Part shown: positions 10,845-22,984 of the stretch, one piece after another
How the letters are laid out: every line of letters begins with the position of its first letter
Position numbering within the stretch: position 1 is the first letter of the stretch
From: Tetragonia tetragonoides
Lineage: Eukaryota > Streptophyta > Magnoliopsida > Caryophyllales > Aizoaceae
Direction of reading: 5' to 3'
Assembly: GCA_038025085.1 (NCBI GenBank)
Contig: CM076142.1
Location: 13,373,501-13,437,500 of the forward strand
Length of the DNA: 64,000 nucleotides
The notes under the pieces: generated by a model
What the model was told of the DNA's origin: nothing
Database searches by the model: none
What the model saw: the letters and a program-made list of their open reading frames with translations, nothing else
Translations under genes and position numbers: made by a program

Positions 10845-11912
10845 AAAATTGGACGCGAATAATCCCAAGTTTGGGCCGTTCGCAGCCAATAATCCCAAGT
10901 TTCACTTCCGTCCAAAATAATCTCAAGTTACGACTCGCCCGCCCGTACTGGGTTAAATGAGGACGGCGTTACAATGCCGTTCCCTTTCGTTTGTTGGTGT
11001 TAGTACTTCGTTGACAGTTTTGTTTTACTGTCAATAATTACGCGCGGGATGACTTAATGACCTCCCAACCTAACTCCCTCACAAACTCAAACCCAAAACC
11101 CAAAACGCTTCCCGTTCTCCCTCACTCACTGAAGCTTGCTCTGAACAAAACCCTTCTCATTCTCCCATTTTTCTTCCTCCATTAACTAGCAAAGCTTGAG
11201 CTAACTGGGGAGCAAATCTTTGAACTACAACAAGGAAATCAAAGCGAGGCAGTGACAATCAAAGCTTCAAAACCATGGCTGGAGTGGAATGGGTATGTGT
11301 TTTGAACTGAATTTCTCATATTTGATGATGAAATTGACTGAAAAAATTGTGCTTTTAGGTATTAATATTATAAATTTCGAGATATGTATGTTGTGTACTT
11401 GCTTTGATTAAGGTTTTGTGGTTGTTAAAAATTGAACCTTTTTTACTTGTAATTGTGTGCTCGTTATAAATGTCCAAAATTGCTAGCTTTTAATTTTCTG
11501 GTTTGTTTAAAAATTGATCCTTTTTTACTTGTAATTGTGTGGTTGTTATAAATGTCCAAATTTGCTAGCTTTTAATTTTTTGGTTTGTTAAAAATTGATC
11601 CTTTTTTTACTTGTAATCGTGTGGTTATTATAAATGTCCAAATTTGCTAGGTTTTAATTTTCTTGTTGTTAGCAATTGATGGTTTTAACTTGTAATTGTG
11701 TACTGTTTTAAGCTTTCTTGTTTTTAATTTTAATGTTGGCATATAGTAAAGGAATTATTCACTGATGTTGGCCAAAATTTTCATGTTTTAGGAGAGTTTT
11801 GAACTAAATTTTTTCCATAGTGGTGTGTTAAGAAAGGAGTCTAGGTTTCAATATGTGGGTGGATCAGTTAAGGTTATTAATAATGTGGATACAGATAGGA
11901 TAGACTTTTTTT

Positions 11913-14267
11913 GAGTTAACACCATAAATGAGGACTAATCTTTTACACAATTTTGCCTTTTAGGACCAAACTTTTATTTTTTGGCCTTTTAAGACTCTGT
12001 TAACATTTCTATTAACAGAGTTAACCAGTGTTAGTTTTAGCCTTTAATATGCTGACGTGGCGAAAAATTGACTTCATTGAGTCAATTTCTCACATAAAGA
12101 GAATAAATGCCCTTTTCCCCTAAACTGATCAGTAGGGCAGCAACGAAGGGTAAAAAATGATTGTGGTATAGCCAGAGCCGTACCTGACATTTCGGGGGCC
12201 CTGGGCGAGATTTAAACATTAGGACCCGAAAAATTTAAATATATTTTTGGGGGAAATTTTCAACCCCAATTTGGAAAACATGAAATACATTTTGAGTGGG
12301 AGTTGAATGAGGAAAAATAAAAGAATAAAATTACCCAAAATCTAAAGCCAAAAAGGAAAAGAAAATATTGCAACAAATATTGAAACAATAAATAAATACT
12401 ACTGTACAAAATATGCATAATAGGAGTAATTAGTGAAATAAAGAAGTGACACATAAGGAAATTTCCGTGCAATGGCCCCAAAAATACGAAGCGTGGGAGT
12501 CGAACATCTACTAGCGCACTACTTGTGTTTGCAAGTTACATACCCGTTCAACTCTACACTCTTATTTAATCATTAAATATAATTTATCTATATATAACAA
12601 TTATGCGTGTAATTGGACCCCCTTCTACGATGGGCCCTGGGCGGTCGCCCTCCCAGCCCTCCCATTTGAGCCGGCTCTAGGTACAACAGCTACTCACAAA
12701 TCACAATAAACCTGTTAAGTGTATATTTTCTCACAAAAAAATTAAAAATAAACAAAAAAATGTCAATAGTTGTTGTATGATGACGCCTTTAAATATCATC
12801 CATACCGCCCCCTCCCTACTGTTGTCTTTCAAAAAAAAATACCATCCATACCACAACCAAAATACTCCCGCCACAACCAAAATATTTTGCTTCACACTTC
12901 ACCTAAAACTTCCATCAAAATAATGCAGACCATAACAAAGCAAAGTAAACCAAAATTAGCATATCACTATATAATTCAGTCCGAAGAAGACTGTCATCTC
13001 CATCTGTCATCACCATACACAAGTCGATTCATAACAAACCAAAATAAACTTAATTCGGCTTGTCACCAATTCACCATACATAATTCAGTCCAAAAAGAGG
13101 CGCAAAACAGAACTAAACCCAACTCAATTCACAAAATAGATTCAACAACATGTTCACAAGACCAATAAATATTCAAGAACATAGGGCATTGAAGGGCAAA
13201 TCAGAGTGAAATTCACGGAGTGCCATGTTGTCCAGGACCTGAAAACCTTAAGGATAAGCTTTGGTCCTGCAAATTTTGAGACAAAATTAATTTAGTTGCA
13301 TTCAGTGTATAAAAAAGAGCAAGTTCAACAATTATTGCATGTTTTATACCTGAATAGATTGGCTTGTTATAACAGTTCTTCCAGTGGAGTCATAAAAGCT
13401 CGGTGAGATGCCTTTGTTTGTTGCACTTGGTTTTGGAAGTGGTCAAGTTTGTTTATGGAAGTCACAGTAATCATAGGAATTAACATTAATATGTTTTGTC
13501 TCCTTAAGTAATTACTGCCAAAGTTCCAAACTTTAAGCCCAACAAACCCTAAATTTGGGATCCTTATGAATTATACACCACAAACCAACTAAAATTATTA
13601 GGATGCATAATGATCAAGATAAAAACAGAGTGTAAGAGGACATGGTTCTCTTTTTTAAGCTTAAACTCCACAATTCCCAAACTGGAAACCCCAAAACCTT
13701 AATTTCAATTTGTGAAACAAAAATTAAACCCCACATAATTTTATTAAACAACCACAACAATCCACATACAAGAACATCATCAAAACATAAATAAATAATA
13801 TAAAAAAAACAAAATTTTCTAATTATTGAAGGTTTACTCAACAAACCCTAACTTCTGGTCAAGTTAGCATCCTCATTCATGAGTTACAACCCAAAAATAG
13901 TGAAAGAAGGTGATAGAGACGTACCTCAGGTGAAGATTTGAAACGAAATTGAAGCTTGGGGCAATAGCAATTGCAGAGCAATGAAGTCACCTTCTTCTTC
14001 GCGCCTTGCAACTGTGAAGGGAGAGAGAGAGAAGTGGAGGGACCAGACTTGGGCGATTGAAATTAAACAAAGAAAAACAAAAGTGACGATATACATTCAA
14101 TTTCTCGTCTGAAACTCTTTCTCACTATGTTTCTCGCCACGTCAGCATATTAAAGGCTTAACTCTGTTAACAGAAATATTAACAGTCCTAAAAGGCCAAA
14201 AAATAAAAGTTTGGTCCTAAAAGGCCAAATTGTATGAAAGATTAGTCCTCGTTTGTGGCGTTAACTC
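11913..14267. mobile_element. MULE-B, nested non-autonomous MULE with perfect 9-bp TSD
   Basis: 2355 bp inserted in the transposase exon of MULE-A. The flanking direct repeat is ACTTTTTTT at 11904-11912 and 14268-14276. Inverted repeats of about 150-160 bp start GAGTTAAC; the right arm inverse shares GAGGACTAATCTTT, CCTTTTAGGACCAAAC and TATGCTGACGTGGCGA with the left arm. Taking the element and one TSD copy out leaves the transposase codons in frame. No transposase domain is visible inside. A minus-strand stretch (about 13190-13445 and 13920-14000) has splice-like joints but no domain I recognise. Confidence 0.94.
12174..12678. mobile_element. hAT-like element nested in MULE-B
   Basis: About 505 bp between AGAGCCG and CGGCTCT, followed inward by mirrored GGGCCCTGGGCG (left, about 12197) and GGGCCCTGGGCGG (right, about 12630). 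The terminus resembles the CAG(A/T)G-C-GG ends of plant hAT MITEs. I did not find a matching 8-bp target duplication, so the family call is an inference. Confidence 0.55.
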
Positions 14268-16492
14268 ACTTTTTTTGGATGTTCAAATTGGCTGAAAAAT
14301 GTGAGTACAAGAAGGAGATTCATTTCTTGTATCCTCCAAATTAGGAGAAATCTGGGTTGGTTAAGTTGAAAGGTGATGCTGAGATGAGGGAAGTTGAAAA
14401 AATTGCCAAAACAGTTGGGAATGTTGTTTTTTATGTGATACATGATGATGGTTTTGTAACTAATATACTTGCAAATAATCCCCTACCCCAACCCGATGCA
14501 TTACCCGAACCTGAAGTTGATCCCCAACTTGAAGTTATTGAGGTACCAAAAAAGGGGAAAAAACTGGGAGCTAGGAAATCTGTTGTAACCAGGTTGAGTG
14601 AGCAACAGAAGGCTTTACATGTCAGCAACTCCAGAAAAACAACAAAAGAGAAAGGAAAAGAAAAGGCCTTGACTGGACCCCAACCTGAGCTTGAGTGGAC
14701 CCCACCAAATCTTGACTGGACCTTATCAAACTTGAAGAATATTCCAGGTCACTCTCCCATGACCCCACCAGAACCTAGTGTAAATACAGATCAGTTATCC
14801 TTAGCTACCAAAAACCACACTCAGTAACAAGAAAAGCCCAACCCTAGCATTACTGCTAGAAAACCAAGAACTCCCAGAAAACCAGCCTCCACAAAACAGT
14901 TAAAAACCCCCAAAAATTCATCAACAAATCAGAAAAATTCCTAAAAAAAAAGAAACAGGTGCCGTTAACTGAAGAAGAGTTAGAGAGGAATATTTGGGAG
15001 GATAATAGGCCTGATAGTCCATTGACTTTGAAGCAATTGGTTGTTGGATCTGGGACAGAGGAGAGTGATGGTGGTGATAGTGACATAGGATATGAGCCAA
15101 GCATTGAGAGTGATGGTGAAGAGAGTGACAGTTCAGATGAAGAGGGTTTTGTGCCTGAAAAAGTTTCAGTAGCTAAAAAAGGGTCAGCTGTTAAAAAAGG
15201 GGTTGTGCAACAGCAACAACCTGAGCATCATGAACCTGAGCAGTAGGAACCTGAGCAGCAGGAATCTGAGATTTTTGAGGAAATACTTGACACAGATTCA
15301 GAAGTTGATAACCCTGAAGCACGGGAAGTTAGAAAAATAATTAAGAACTGGAACTTGGAGAAGAGCAAAGCACTTGAGAAGCTCAATCATTCACTAGTTG
15401 AGACTGGCATCTACCAAGAAAGACCTGGACCTCAACCTGGCAGCCAACAACAGACAAATGATGAACATGAGGATGGGTTTTTGAGTGATTATGAGGATAC
15501 AGATGATGACAATGACACCAGGTCAGACACTGATGAGGAGAATGAGGGTTTCAGGAGAAAGAAGAAGAGAGTTCCAGTTGTGAATGAGCACACAGATTGG
15601 GACAAGTTCAAGTGGGTGTCTGGAATCAGATTTTCAAGCAGAGAAGTATTTAGAGATGCAGTTACCAGGTATGCCATCATGTAGGGTAGGGATTTGCATT
15701 ATGTTATGAGTAATAAGAATAGGAATAGAAGGTTAGGTGTAAAGTGTTCAAAAGGTTGCCCTTTTTATATGTATGCATCTTGGGAGACCAAAAGAGAGAT
15801 TTTTATTTCAAAAACAGTCTGTGAAGAGCACACTTGCAGTAGAGATATGGCCCACAATAGGCAACTTAAATCTAGATGGCTAGCTAAGCAATATTTAGAT
15901 GTTTTTGCATTAAGGCTTCATTGGCCTGCCAAAGAAATTGTTGAAGCTGTTAAACAAAGGTTTAGGGTTATCATCACTAGAGATAGGGCATACAAAATTA
16001 AGGCACATGCACATAAGATGCTTCATGGCACTATGACAGAGCATTATGCCAAGCTTGGCTGTTATGTGAAGGCTCTAAAAGAAGCAAATCCTAATTCCAT
16101 CATTGAACTTGAGACAATCCCAAACAAAGATGATCCTGATGGCCCAGAAGAATTTAAAAGGATGTTTGTATGCTTTGATGGGCTGAGAGATGGACTCCTT
16201 GCTGGGTGTAGAAAGGTGTTATTGCCTTGATGGATGTTTCCTGAAGACTTTTTTAGGTGGGATGTTACTCTCTACTGTAGGGAGAGATGCCAATGGTCAA
16301 ATGTATCCATTAGCATGGGCTGTTGTAGAAGGAGAGAACACTGAATCATGGACTTGGTTTCTCACAATGCTAAGGAAATGTTTGAACAACGCATATGGAG
16401 ATGGGTGACTTTAATATCTGATCAACAAAAGGTTAGTGTATATGTAATCTGAATTTTAATCTTTGCCAGTGTATATGTAATCTGTCTAATGT

Positions 16493-16548
16493 GGTTGTTG
16501 TTTGCCTAATGGTTGTTGTTTGCCTAATGGTTGTTGTTTGCCTAATAG
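16493..16548. repeat. 18-bp triplicate in the transposase intron
   Basis: Three consecutive copies of TGGTTGTTGTTTGCCTAA just before the intron acceptor (AATAG then GGTTTGGG). Confidence 0.9.
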
Positions 16549-18298
16549 GGTTTGGGCAATATTGTTGCTGCTGTATTCAAAGATGCTGAACACAGAAATT
16601 GTGCAAGGCACATATTTCAGAACTGGCACAAGGCATACAAAGGGCTTAGCTCAAAGGACTATTTTGGAGAGCTGTAAGAGCATTCTGTGAAGCAGATTTC
16701 AAGGAAGCTATGGAGGAGATGAAAAGTGTATGTCCTGAAGCTGCAGAGGCATTTTGGGCTCAAAATCCAAGGGTATTCTGCAGATCCTTCTTGAAAACTA
16801 ACACTAAGTGTGATGCAGTTACTTCTAACATGGCAGAGACCTTTAATGGGTACATTATAAATGCAAGATCAAAACATATCATTTATATGCTTGAAGAGAT
16901 CAGGTGTGCATTGATGGAGAGATTAGTGAGGATGAAAAAAGCTGGCTTGCCATTTGTGTTTGATGTTTGCCCTAGAATTATGGAGTAATTGGAGAAGGAG
17001 AAAGATGAATCTTGCAACTGCCATGTGGTGCCGCCTTCTTCAGACACCATTTTTCAAGTAAGTCATGTGAAAAGGTCATATAATAGAGCCCCACTAATGG
17101 ATGGAGTTGTTGTTGATTTGGAGAAAGGAACTTGTACTTGCAGGCAGTGGGAACTTAGGGGTATCCCATGTTGCCATGCAGTTGCATGTGTGCTTTTCCT
17201 TAGAGGCAAAGCAGAGGTGTTGGTTAGTGATGTTTACAAAAAGCATGCCTATCTAGCTGCTTACACAAGGACCATTGTCCCATGTGTTGGTCAAAGGCAC
17301 TGGCCTGAGGTAACCTTGCCACTAGATCCCTCTCCAATTAAGATAGGCCCAGGGAGACCTAAGAAAAATAGAAAGAAAGATCCATATGAGGACCCTAAGA
17401 GGCTTGGGAAGTTAACTAGGCATGGGTTAGAGTTACACTGCAGTGTTTGTAGGGCCAAAGACCACACAAAGAGGAATTGCACACACAAGGATGACCCTGC
17501 CTTTGCACCTCCACCAAAGAAGGCAAAGGGAAGGCCAATGAAGGATGTGGTTGCTGAAGAACCATCTGCAACTACACACCATGGCTTCACAGCTGAACCT
17601 GAAACATCACAAACAAGAAGAAAAGGAAGAGGGGAAGCTGCAGGCAGGGGTGGCAGAGGTAACAGGGGTGGCAGGATAGGAAGTAGAGGAGGTAGAGGAG
17701 GTCCAGGAGGCAGAGGAGGCCTTCATCATGTAAGTGTCATATTCATTGTACATTTTCAGATTATTATGTATGGATGTGTATCTAACATTTAAGTGTGATT
17801 TGCATCAACCATCACCATCACAAGCAATTGTTCATGTCATCCACAACCAAAGTAGTCAGTGTTCCACAAGCTTCAGTCAACCACAACCAACTCAGTCCCA
17901 ACCAAGTCAGAATTAAGCATTTTCATTGTAGATTTTCAGAATTAGTATGCATTTTGTTTAAGTGTGATGCAATTACCTTTTGTGGTGTATTTTCAACAAT
18001 GTCATCAGTTGTAATTGCTTAGGTTAAGGTTAGGTGAATTTTGGGGTGTATTTTTAACATGTTTTGGGGTGAATGTTAAACATGTTTGAATGACTATTTG
18101 GAGTTGCTAAATGTTGAAAAAAAAACAGTTAAATGTGGTGAATTTTGTGGTGTATTTTGAACATGTTTCAATGTTGAGAAAATAGCACTCATTCTCATTG
18201 ATAGGAAACAGACACATACATCAACAAAAACAGACACTATTTCACTTAATTAGCCACTTAAACAGACACATACATTCATGTTCTCCTAAATACCATTG

Positions 18299-18816
18299 TC
18301 ACTGCCTACCTATCCAAACGCCTAACACACATGCTACAAAGCAACAAAAAAAGAAAAACGCAGCCATTGTCATTTTCTCAGTCATTGCAGCAGATCCTAG
18401 ATAAAGTTTCAAGACTTTATCCTTTTTAGCCCTCAAATTTGTCAACTTCTCTTCAACCATCTTCTTTTTTGATGCCATTTTCACTATCTCTTCTCTCAAC
18501 AACAAGTTCTCCCTCCTCAAGTGATCAATTTCACCAAATAAATGCTCATGTTCCCATATAAAAAGCCCACAATCATCAACCTGCATTCATCAATTTTAAC
18601 CAATTAAGCAATAAAACCCTAATTTCCAAATTCAATTAAATTCACCATTTTTTCATAATTAATACTAACCTGCCATTGGGGACACCTAAAGAACCTCAAA
18701 CCCTTCGTTGGTCCTTTCTTTTTCACTGTCAAAACCAGTGCATCTTCACCATGGTCACATTGGATGAAAGGAGTTGTCAATGGAGAAGCTCCTGATTGCC
18801 CATGGTGGAATGTCAT
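18299..18816 (-). CDS. MULE-A second gene: GRF-type zinc finger, coiled coil, C-terminal membrane segment
   Basis: Two exons on the minus strand, 18670-18816 and 18299-18580. The intron has donor GTTAGT and acceptor GCAG and joins at phase 0 into 142 aa. Residues about 18-58 form a GRF-type zinc-finger-like motif: C-x-H near 20-22, GLRFFRCP at 39-46 and a later Cys (DDCGLFIW) at about 52. Residues about 60-105 are Leu/Lys/Glu-rich and heptad-like (coiled coil). The last 25 residues are strongly hydrophobic (FFFFCCFVACVLGVW), a likely tail-anchor. Unlike the transposase it is intact. It starts next to the right inverted repeat, which would be its promoter. I know small GRF-finger proteins as companions of plant transposon genes; a role in transposition is inference. 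Confidence 0.72.
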
Positions 18817-18847
18817 TTTCGTTTATCAGAGAGACAAAAAAAGAGAG

Positions 18848-18848
<1 letters not shown>

Positions 18849-18899
<51 letters not shown>
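18849..18899. repeat. (GA)n microsatellite beside the right TIR of MULE-A
   Basis: About 25 GA units, immediately upstream (minus strand) of the GRF-finger gene, so it would be in its 5' leader or promoter. Confidence 0.93.
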
Positions 18900-18901
<2 letters not shown>

Positions 18902-20497
18902 AGGTGAACTGGGAGAGGGGGAGAGAGAGGAGAAAGACGAAGGTGGAGGTTGAAAATGAAGGTGAAATGGGGGAGTGAAGCTTTAAAAGGACGCGGTTTT
19001 TTAGAATGTTAAATCTGCTACTCACAACGACTACAAACGGAAGGGAACGGCGTTGTAACGCCGTCCTCATTTAACCCAGTACGGGCGGGCGGGTCGTAAC
19101 TTGGGATTATTCTGGGTGGACGTGAAACTTGGGATTATTGGCTGCGGACGGCCCAAATTTAAAATTATTCGCGTCCAATTTTCCAAGAAAGAAATCAAGA
19201 AGAAGCACAACTGTAATATATTATTGATAAGTTTTTGACGATTACAGTTGTGAACTTAGTTTTCACATACATATATATAAATTTATATATAATCCTTTTT
19301 ACCAATCAATAAGTAGAGTACAAAAGAAAATTCAAATCTACTTTCAGGTTCATCTTATTACACTGTAGGGCTTATTTTTGTGGACTAGGCATTGAACTTG
19401 ACGGAGATAACATGCTCCCATAAGGAGGTAAATAATTGCGAGGAATAGGGATATGTATAGGACCACATCTGTCTAACCCGTTATTTTTACCGCCAAACAC
19501 TACTTTAGCGTTCAAACAGTTGGCAAAAAGACTTAAAGTAGCCTTTCTTATTGGCGCCAATAAATTATTTCCGGTAACCTTGAGGTCAATATCAGCCACT
19601 TCAATGCCTTCGCAAGGAGAGAGTGTGTTGCATGAGAATGAAATGACCACGTTTGTTGTTGATGTACCCCTTATGTTCTTGAAATGGATGTCCACGATCT
19701 TTGTATAGAGGAGCAAACTTATTAGCAAAACATACTAAAAATAATGAGATTCTTATGAAAATGACTATTTTGATAATCCACCCATTTCTGTCTTGTGTTA
19801 AGAGTAATACATTTAATTAGAGTAGTGGTTGCGGGTTCATCGTATCAAAAATTAAATAAAATATTCTAGTTGACTCACTTAGGTGTCAATTCAGGGTATA
19901 CAAATCAACGGGTTAGGCTTAATGGATTTTGGCAAGACGATTAATTACAACTAAGTTAGACTTATATTAATTCAAAAGTTTAAGCTATTAATTAGATTGG
20001 AGTGCTAGCCACATTGGAGTATTAACCAATAAGCTAGAGAAAGTGGTACATAAATGACACACAAAATGTGACAGAAGATTATAGTCCAAGCGATAAAAAG
20101 ATAATACGAGTAGTATTTTACCTTGGGTGATATAATACGAAATTTCTGGCTAATAAAGATGGGGTTTTGCACTGCTTCCATCACCAAATCTTCTAATACG
20201 ATGTTTGAAATTTGGCTTGGTGTGGACCCTGGAGTTGGACGAGGTAGGATCCTTGCGCCATATGTAGTTCCCTTGAATATGCAATTCTTCACTATCACTC
20301 CCTTCACATCCATGGCGGCAGTATATGGTTGTGACCCGACACTGAGTTCGGAAATATATAAAATAATTAATAAAAGATAAAATTAATACTCTATTTAAAA
20401 ATAAAGGAAAAAAATTACTAGTTAGGACTATCATTTTTGGGTAATGCTCTTTAGAACTTATTCGATCAATCTAGTGACTAGTCTAGTCCAAACTTAT

Positions 20498-20833
20498 TAG
20501 GGTGCAAACGAGTCGAGTATTGTTGTGTTTGTATTCGGCTCATCCGTTAATTGAGCATCATGTTGGTGGTCGTGCTCGACTCGTTTCTTATATATCGAGC
20601 GAGTTTTAAATGAGTTTTGACCGAGTCATTCATGAACGGCTCGCGAGCACACTAATTTTAAAGGCAATATAACCCATGAGAATACCAAATGAGCCGAGTA
20701 GGGGAGTGCTCGACGTGTTCGACTCGTTTACTAAACGAGCCTTGAATTGATGCTCGTGCGCGACTTGTTTGTTATCGAACGAGTATATTCACGAACTGCT
20801 CGAGAGTGTATGATTCATTCGTTTGCGACCCTA
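20498..20833. mobile_element. hAT-like MITE in PG2 intron 3
   Basis: About 336 bp, left TAGGGTGCAAACGAG, right inverse TAGGGTCGCAAACGAA. The interior is rich in 'actcgtt / aacgagt' motifs. Related fragments occur at about 45470-45790 and 56550-56650. No clear 8-bp target duplication. Confidence 0.6.
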
Positions 20834-20959
20834 AGCCCAATCCAACTCATTTCCGTTTAATTCAACAGTGGTGATTTTGTGTCAGTTCACTCCAATAGAA
20901 TAGAGTGCAGAAACATACATTTTGTCTTACATATCAAGTCGTGTTCATTCCAATTCAGT

Positions 20960-21020
20960 TATATTCAATTCAATTCAATTCAATTCAATCCATTTCAATT
21001 CAATTCAATTCAATTCATCC
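20960..21020. repeat. (CAATT)n pentanucleotide tract
   Basis: About ten tandem or near-tandem CAATT units interrupted by 'ccattt', in PG2 intron 3. Confidence 0.85.
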
Positions 21021-21854
21021 ACAAACATCTCATACTTTTTGACAAAACTGAAAGCCACTTTATAGAAGCATGTAAGCATAACTGAAGTATACAACACAAT
21101 ATTGAAGATGATCAAATTAAACTTAGTTACCTGATGCCTAGGCCATCCAACATGTGATTCCGGTAACCGAGATGTCACTGCAGCCAGGAGCAATGGTGAC
21201 ACAGTCGTCGCCGGTTCTGATTAAGCTGTTGGACACGGTCACTAGACTGGAGGCGCTGATGTAAACACCGTCAGAGTCACTGTTTGGTGCGAGGTTAGCA
21301 GCGTCAAGCTTGACGTTACGGATGGTAATGTTGTGACACTCAGCAACTAAGGTATGGAATGCTGATGGGTTCATTGAGGTGATCCCATCAATCACAGAGT
21401 TGGTCACGTTGAGAAACATAATTGACTGCAAAATGCAATGAGATTATATATTAATAAATATTACTAAAGAATTTAGGGGAATTTTATGAAATATTTGTAA
21501 GCTACACAAAGTTAGCTAAAAAAATGGTGGTATCGTGGATCGCGCGGGGGACATATGCGGGACACTGAGCGATATAGTTGCCTCATTGGTAAACAAGTTG
21601 CAATTTATACATTAGGGTCATGTATGGTTCAAATCTCATAGTATTCGAGACCGTGTATTAGGAGATCCCTTTAACCGCTTTCTTTTTGCCAAAACCAACA
21701 AATCGCAGGCTAACCGTGGATGGTTGGAGATCCAATCACTTTTATATGCCTTAGTACACCCCCTCATATGAATGCCCAACTCTTTGGACTTAAAGTGTGG
21801 ACGGTAATGCACATGTAAAGATGATTTCAAGATTCAATCTCGAGATTTCTTGGT

Positions 21855-21995
21855 CTTACTGCTCTGATACCATGTGTTTGAACCAATTCAACTAAAAATT
21901 TAAGCTGATGGTTATTGAAGGCTCAACTGCTCTGATACCATGTGTTGGAACCAACGCTCAACGAAAAATTTAAACTGATGGTTATTGAAGGCCCA
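21855..21995 (-). repeat. tandemly duplicated LTR-retrotransposon primer-binding-site remnant
   Basis: Two copies of a roughly 75-80 bp unit, each with CTGCTCTGATACCATGTGTT. Read on the minus strand this contains TGGTATCAGAGC, the initiator-Met-tRNA primer-binding site of plant copia elements. The second copy differs at about ten positions. It lies in PG2 intron 2; no LTR or coding remnant was identified beside it. Confidence 0.6.
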
Positions 21996-22699
21996 GTAAT
22001 CAATATTATACTCCTCAAAAGTTAGATGTATACCCTTGTGACATATGATAAGTTCATGCACAAGCTAGGTAAGGCAAGCTAAGATTATGTACTCACAGGC
22101 ATAAGACCGAAGAAATTCATCTCCCTTTCGGGGTTCAAGGGCTTTCAAGGCTTGTTATACACATCAATGGTTCCAGACCCTGTGAATGACACCATCAACA
22201 TTTTGGAAGATGAAAAGTTCATTGTTGGGAAACTGGGTTCGATCAGGGTCTGCTATGATGTTTCCTTCAAGTTCAACAGTCACTTGACATTCACATGGGC
22301 CTTCCAATACAACTTGTGCCACTACAAATGTTCCCTGAGGGATCACCACCTTTGATGGTCGTTTGCTATGGCATGCCTTTTGCCATGCTTGAACAATTCC
22401 CTGCATGAATACAAGATTAAGATGAGTAAGTTTTGTGTGAGATTAACTCACAATGAAAAGGGATCACTATTTAAAAATGTAGGGATCACTTATTATGAAC
22501 CGTGACCCTTAATTTACTTAAACGTGACCCTCGTCAAATAAAAAATTACTGAAAAACAGTCTCGTTGAAGTTTTGTTGCAAGATTAAAGAGCTTAAAAAT
22601 AATGAAAGTTCAAGTCAACCTGCAATCAGCAAAGCATCATTCTTGTCCTTTTTAGGTGAGGCATTGAAAGTAAAATCGCTAATTGTGGGTTAGAACTTA

Positions 22700-22984
22700 G
22701 GTCCTGTTCTTTTCGTCGTTTCTATGCGGCATTTCCGTTCCGCACCGCACAGTAAGTTTCGTTCCGTTCCACACTGCACCGCAATTTTCGTTCCGTTCCG
22801 CACCGCACCGTAATTTCCGTTCCGTTCCACACCACACTAGTTATATTTATTATTCCATTCCGTCACGCGCTGCAATTTCCGTTCCGTGCCGCACCGCACT
22901 GTAATTTCCGTTCCGTTCCGCACCGCGCTGCAATTTCCGTTCCGTTCCTCACCGTCCCGCATCATTCCGTTGACGAGAACAGGG
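22700..22984. mobile_element. Tourist-like MITE with an internal GC-rich minisatellite
   Basis: 285 bp with ends GGTCCTGTTCTTTTCGTC and (inverse) CCCTGTTCTCGTC, flanked by perfect TTA (22697-22699, 22985-22987). Nearly the whole interior is a degenerate tandem array of about 30-bp units carrying TTCCGTTCCGTTCCGCACCG, roughly eight units. It sits in PG2 intron 1 and is much more GC-rich than its surroundings. Confidence 0.85.

Larger units (their letters stand above)
11275..17916 (+). pseudogene. MuDR-type transposase of MULE-A, interrupted and decayed
   Basis: Exon 1 (11275-11292, ATG then donor GTATGT) joins an exon from 11792 with the N-terminal PB1/plant-MULE domain (YVGG, VDTDR). The frame is split at 11912 by MULE-B and resumes at 14277 in phase. 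Acidic and basic linkers follow, then a DNA-binding region (CSKGCPF, about 15750), the MULE DDE domain (LDGCF near 16225; ISDQQ near 16420; CARHIFQNW near 16600), the SWIM finger (CTCRQW..CCHAVAC, 17140-17190), a zinc knuckle (CSVCRAKDHTKRNC, about 17440-17480) and RGG-type repeats. Lesions: TAG at 14342, TAA at 14825, a frameshift in an A-run near 14944, TAG at 15244 and 15682, single-base deletions near 16217 and 16409, TAA at 16986. An intron runs about 16433-16549, and a last short exon may end at 17916. It cannot make a functional transposase. Confidence 0.92.
10845..19182 (+). mobile_element. Mutator-like DNA transposon MULE-A (autonomous type, now decayed)
   Basis: 8.3 kb between long terminal inverted repeats of about 150 bp: left 10845-10995, right 19032-19182. 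The two arms match almost throughout, including AATTGGACGCGAATAAT at the tip and GTACTGGGTTAAATGAGG further in. Long TIRs plus an internal MuDR-type transposase identify a MULE. It also carries a minus-strand GRF-type gene near the right end. A second MULE (11913-14267) is nested inside; without it the element is about 6.0 kb. The expected 9-bp target duplication is not clear because both flanks are A-rich (AAGA..), so the outermost base is uncertain by a few nt. Confidence 0.93.

Noticed and set aside
12770..13168. 132-codon open frame on the plus strand in MULE-B
   Set aside because: Low-complexity composition, no domain, no splice context, and it lies in a non-autonomous element.
14431..14628. 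minus-strand frames within the transposase exon
   Set aside because: Shadows of the plus-strand transposase, which has clear domain homology.
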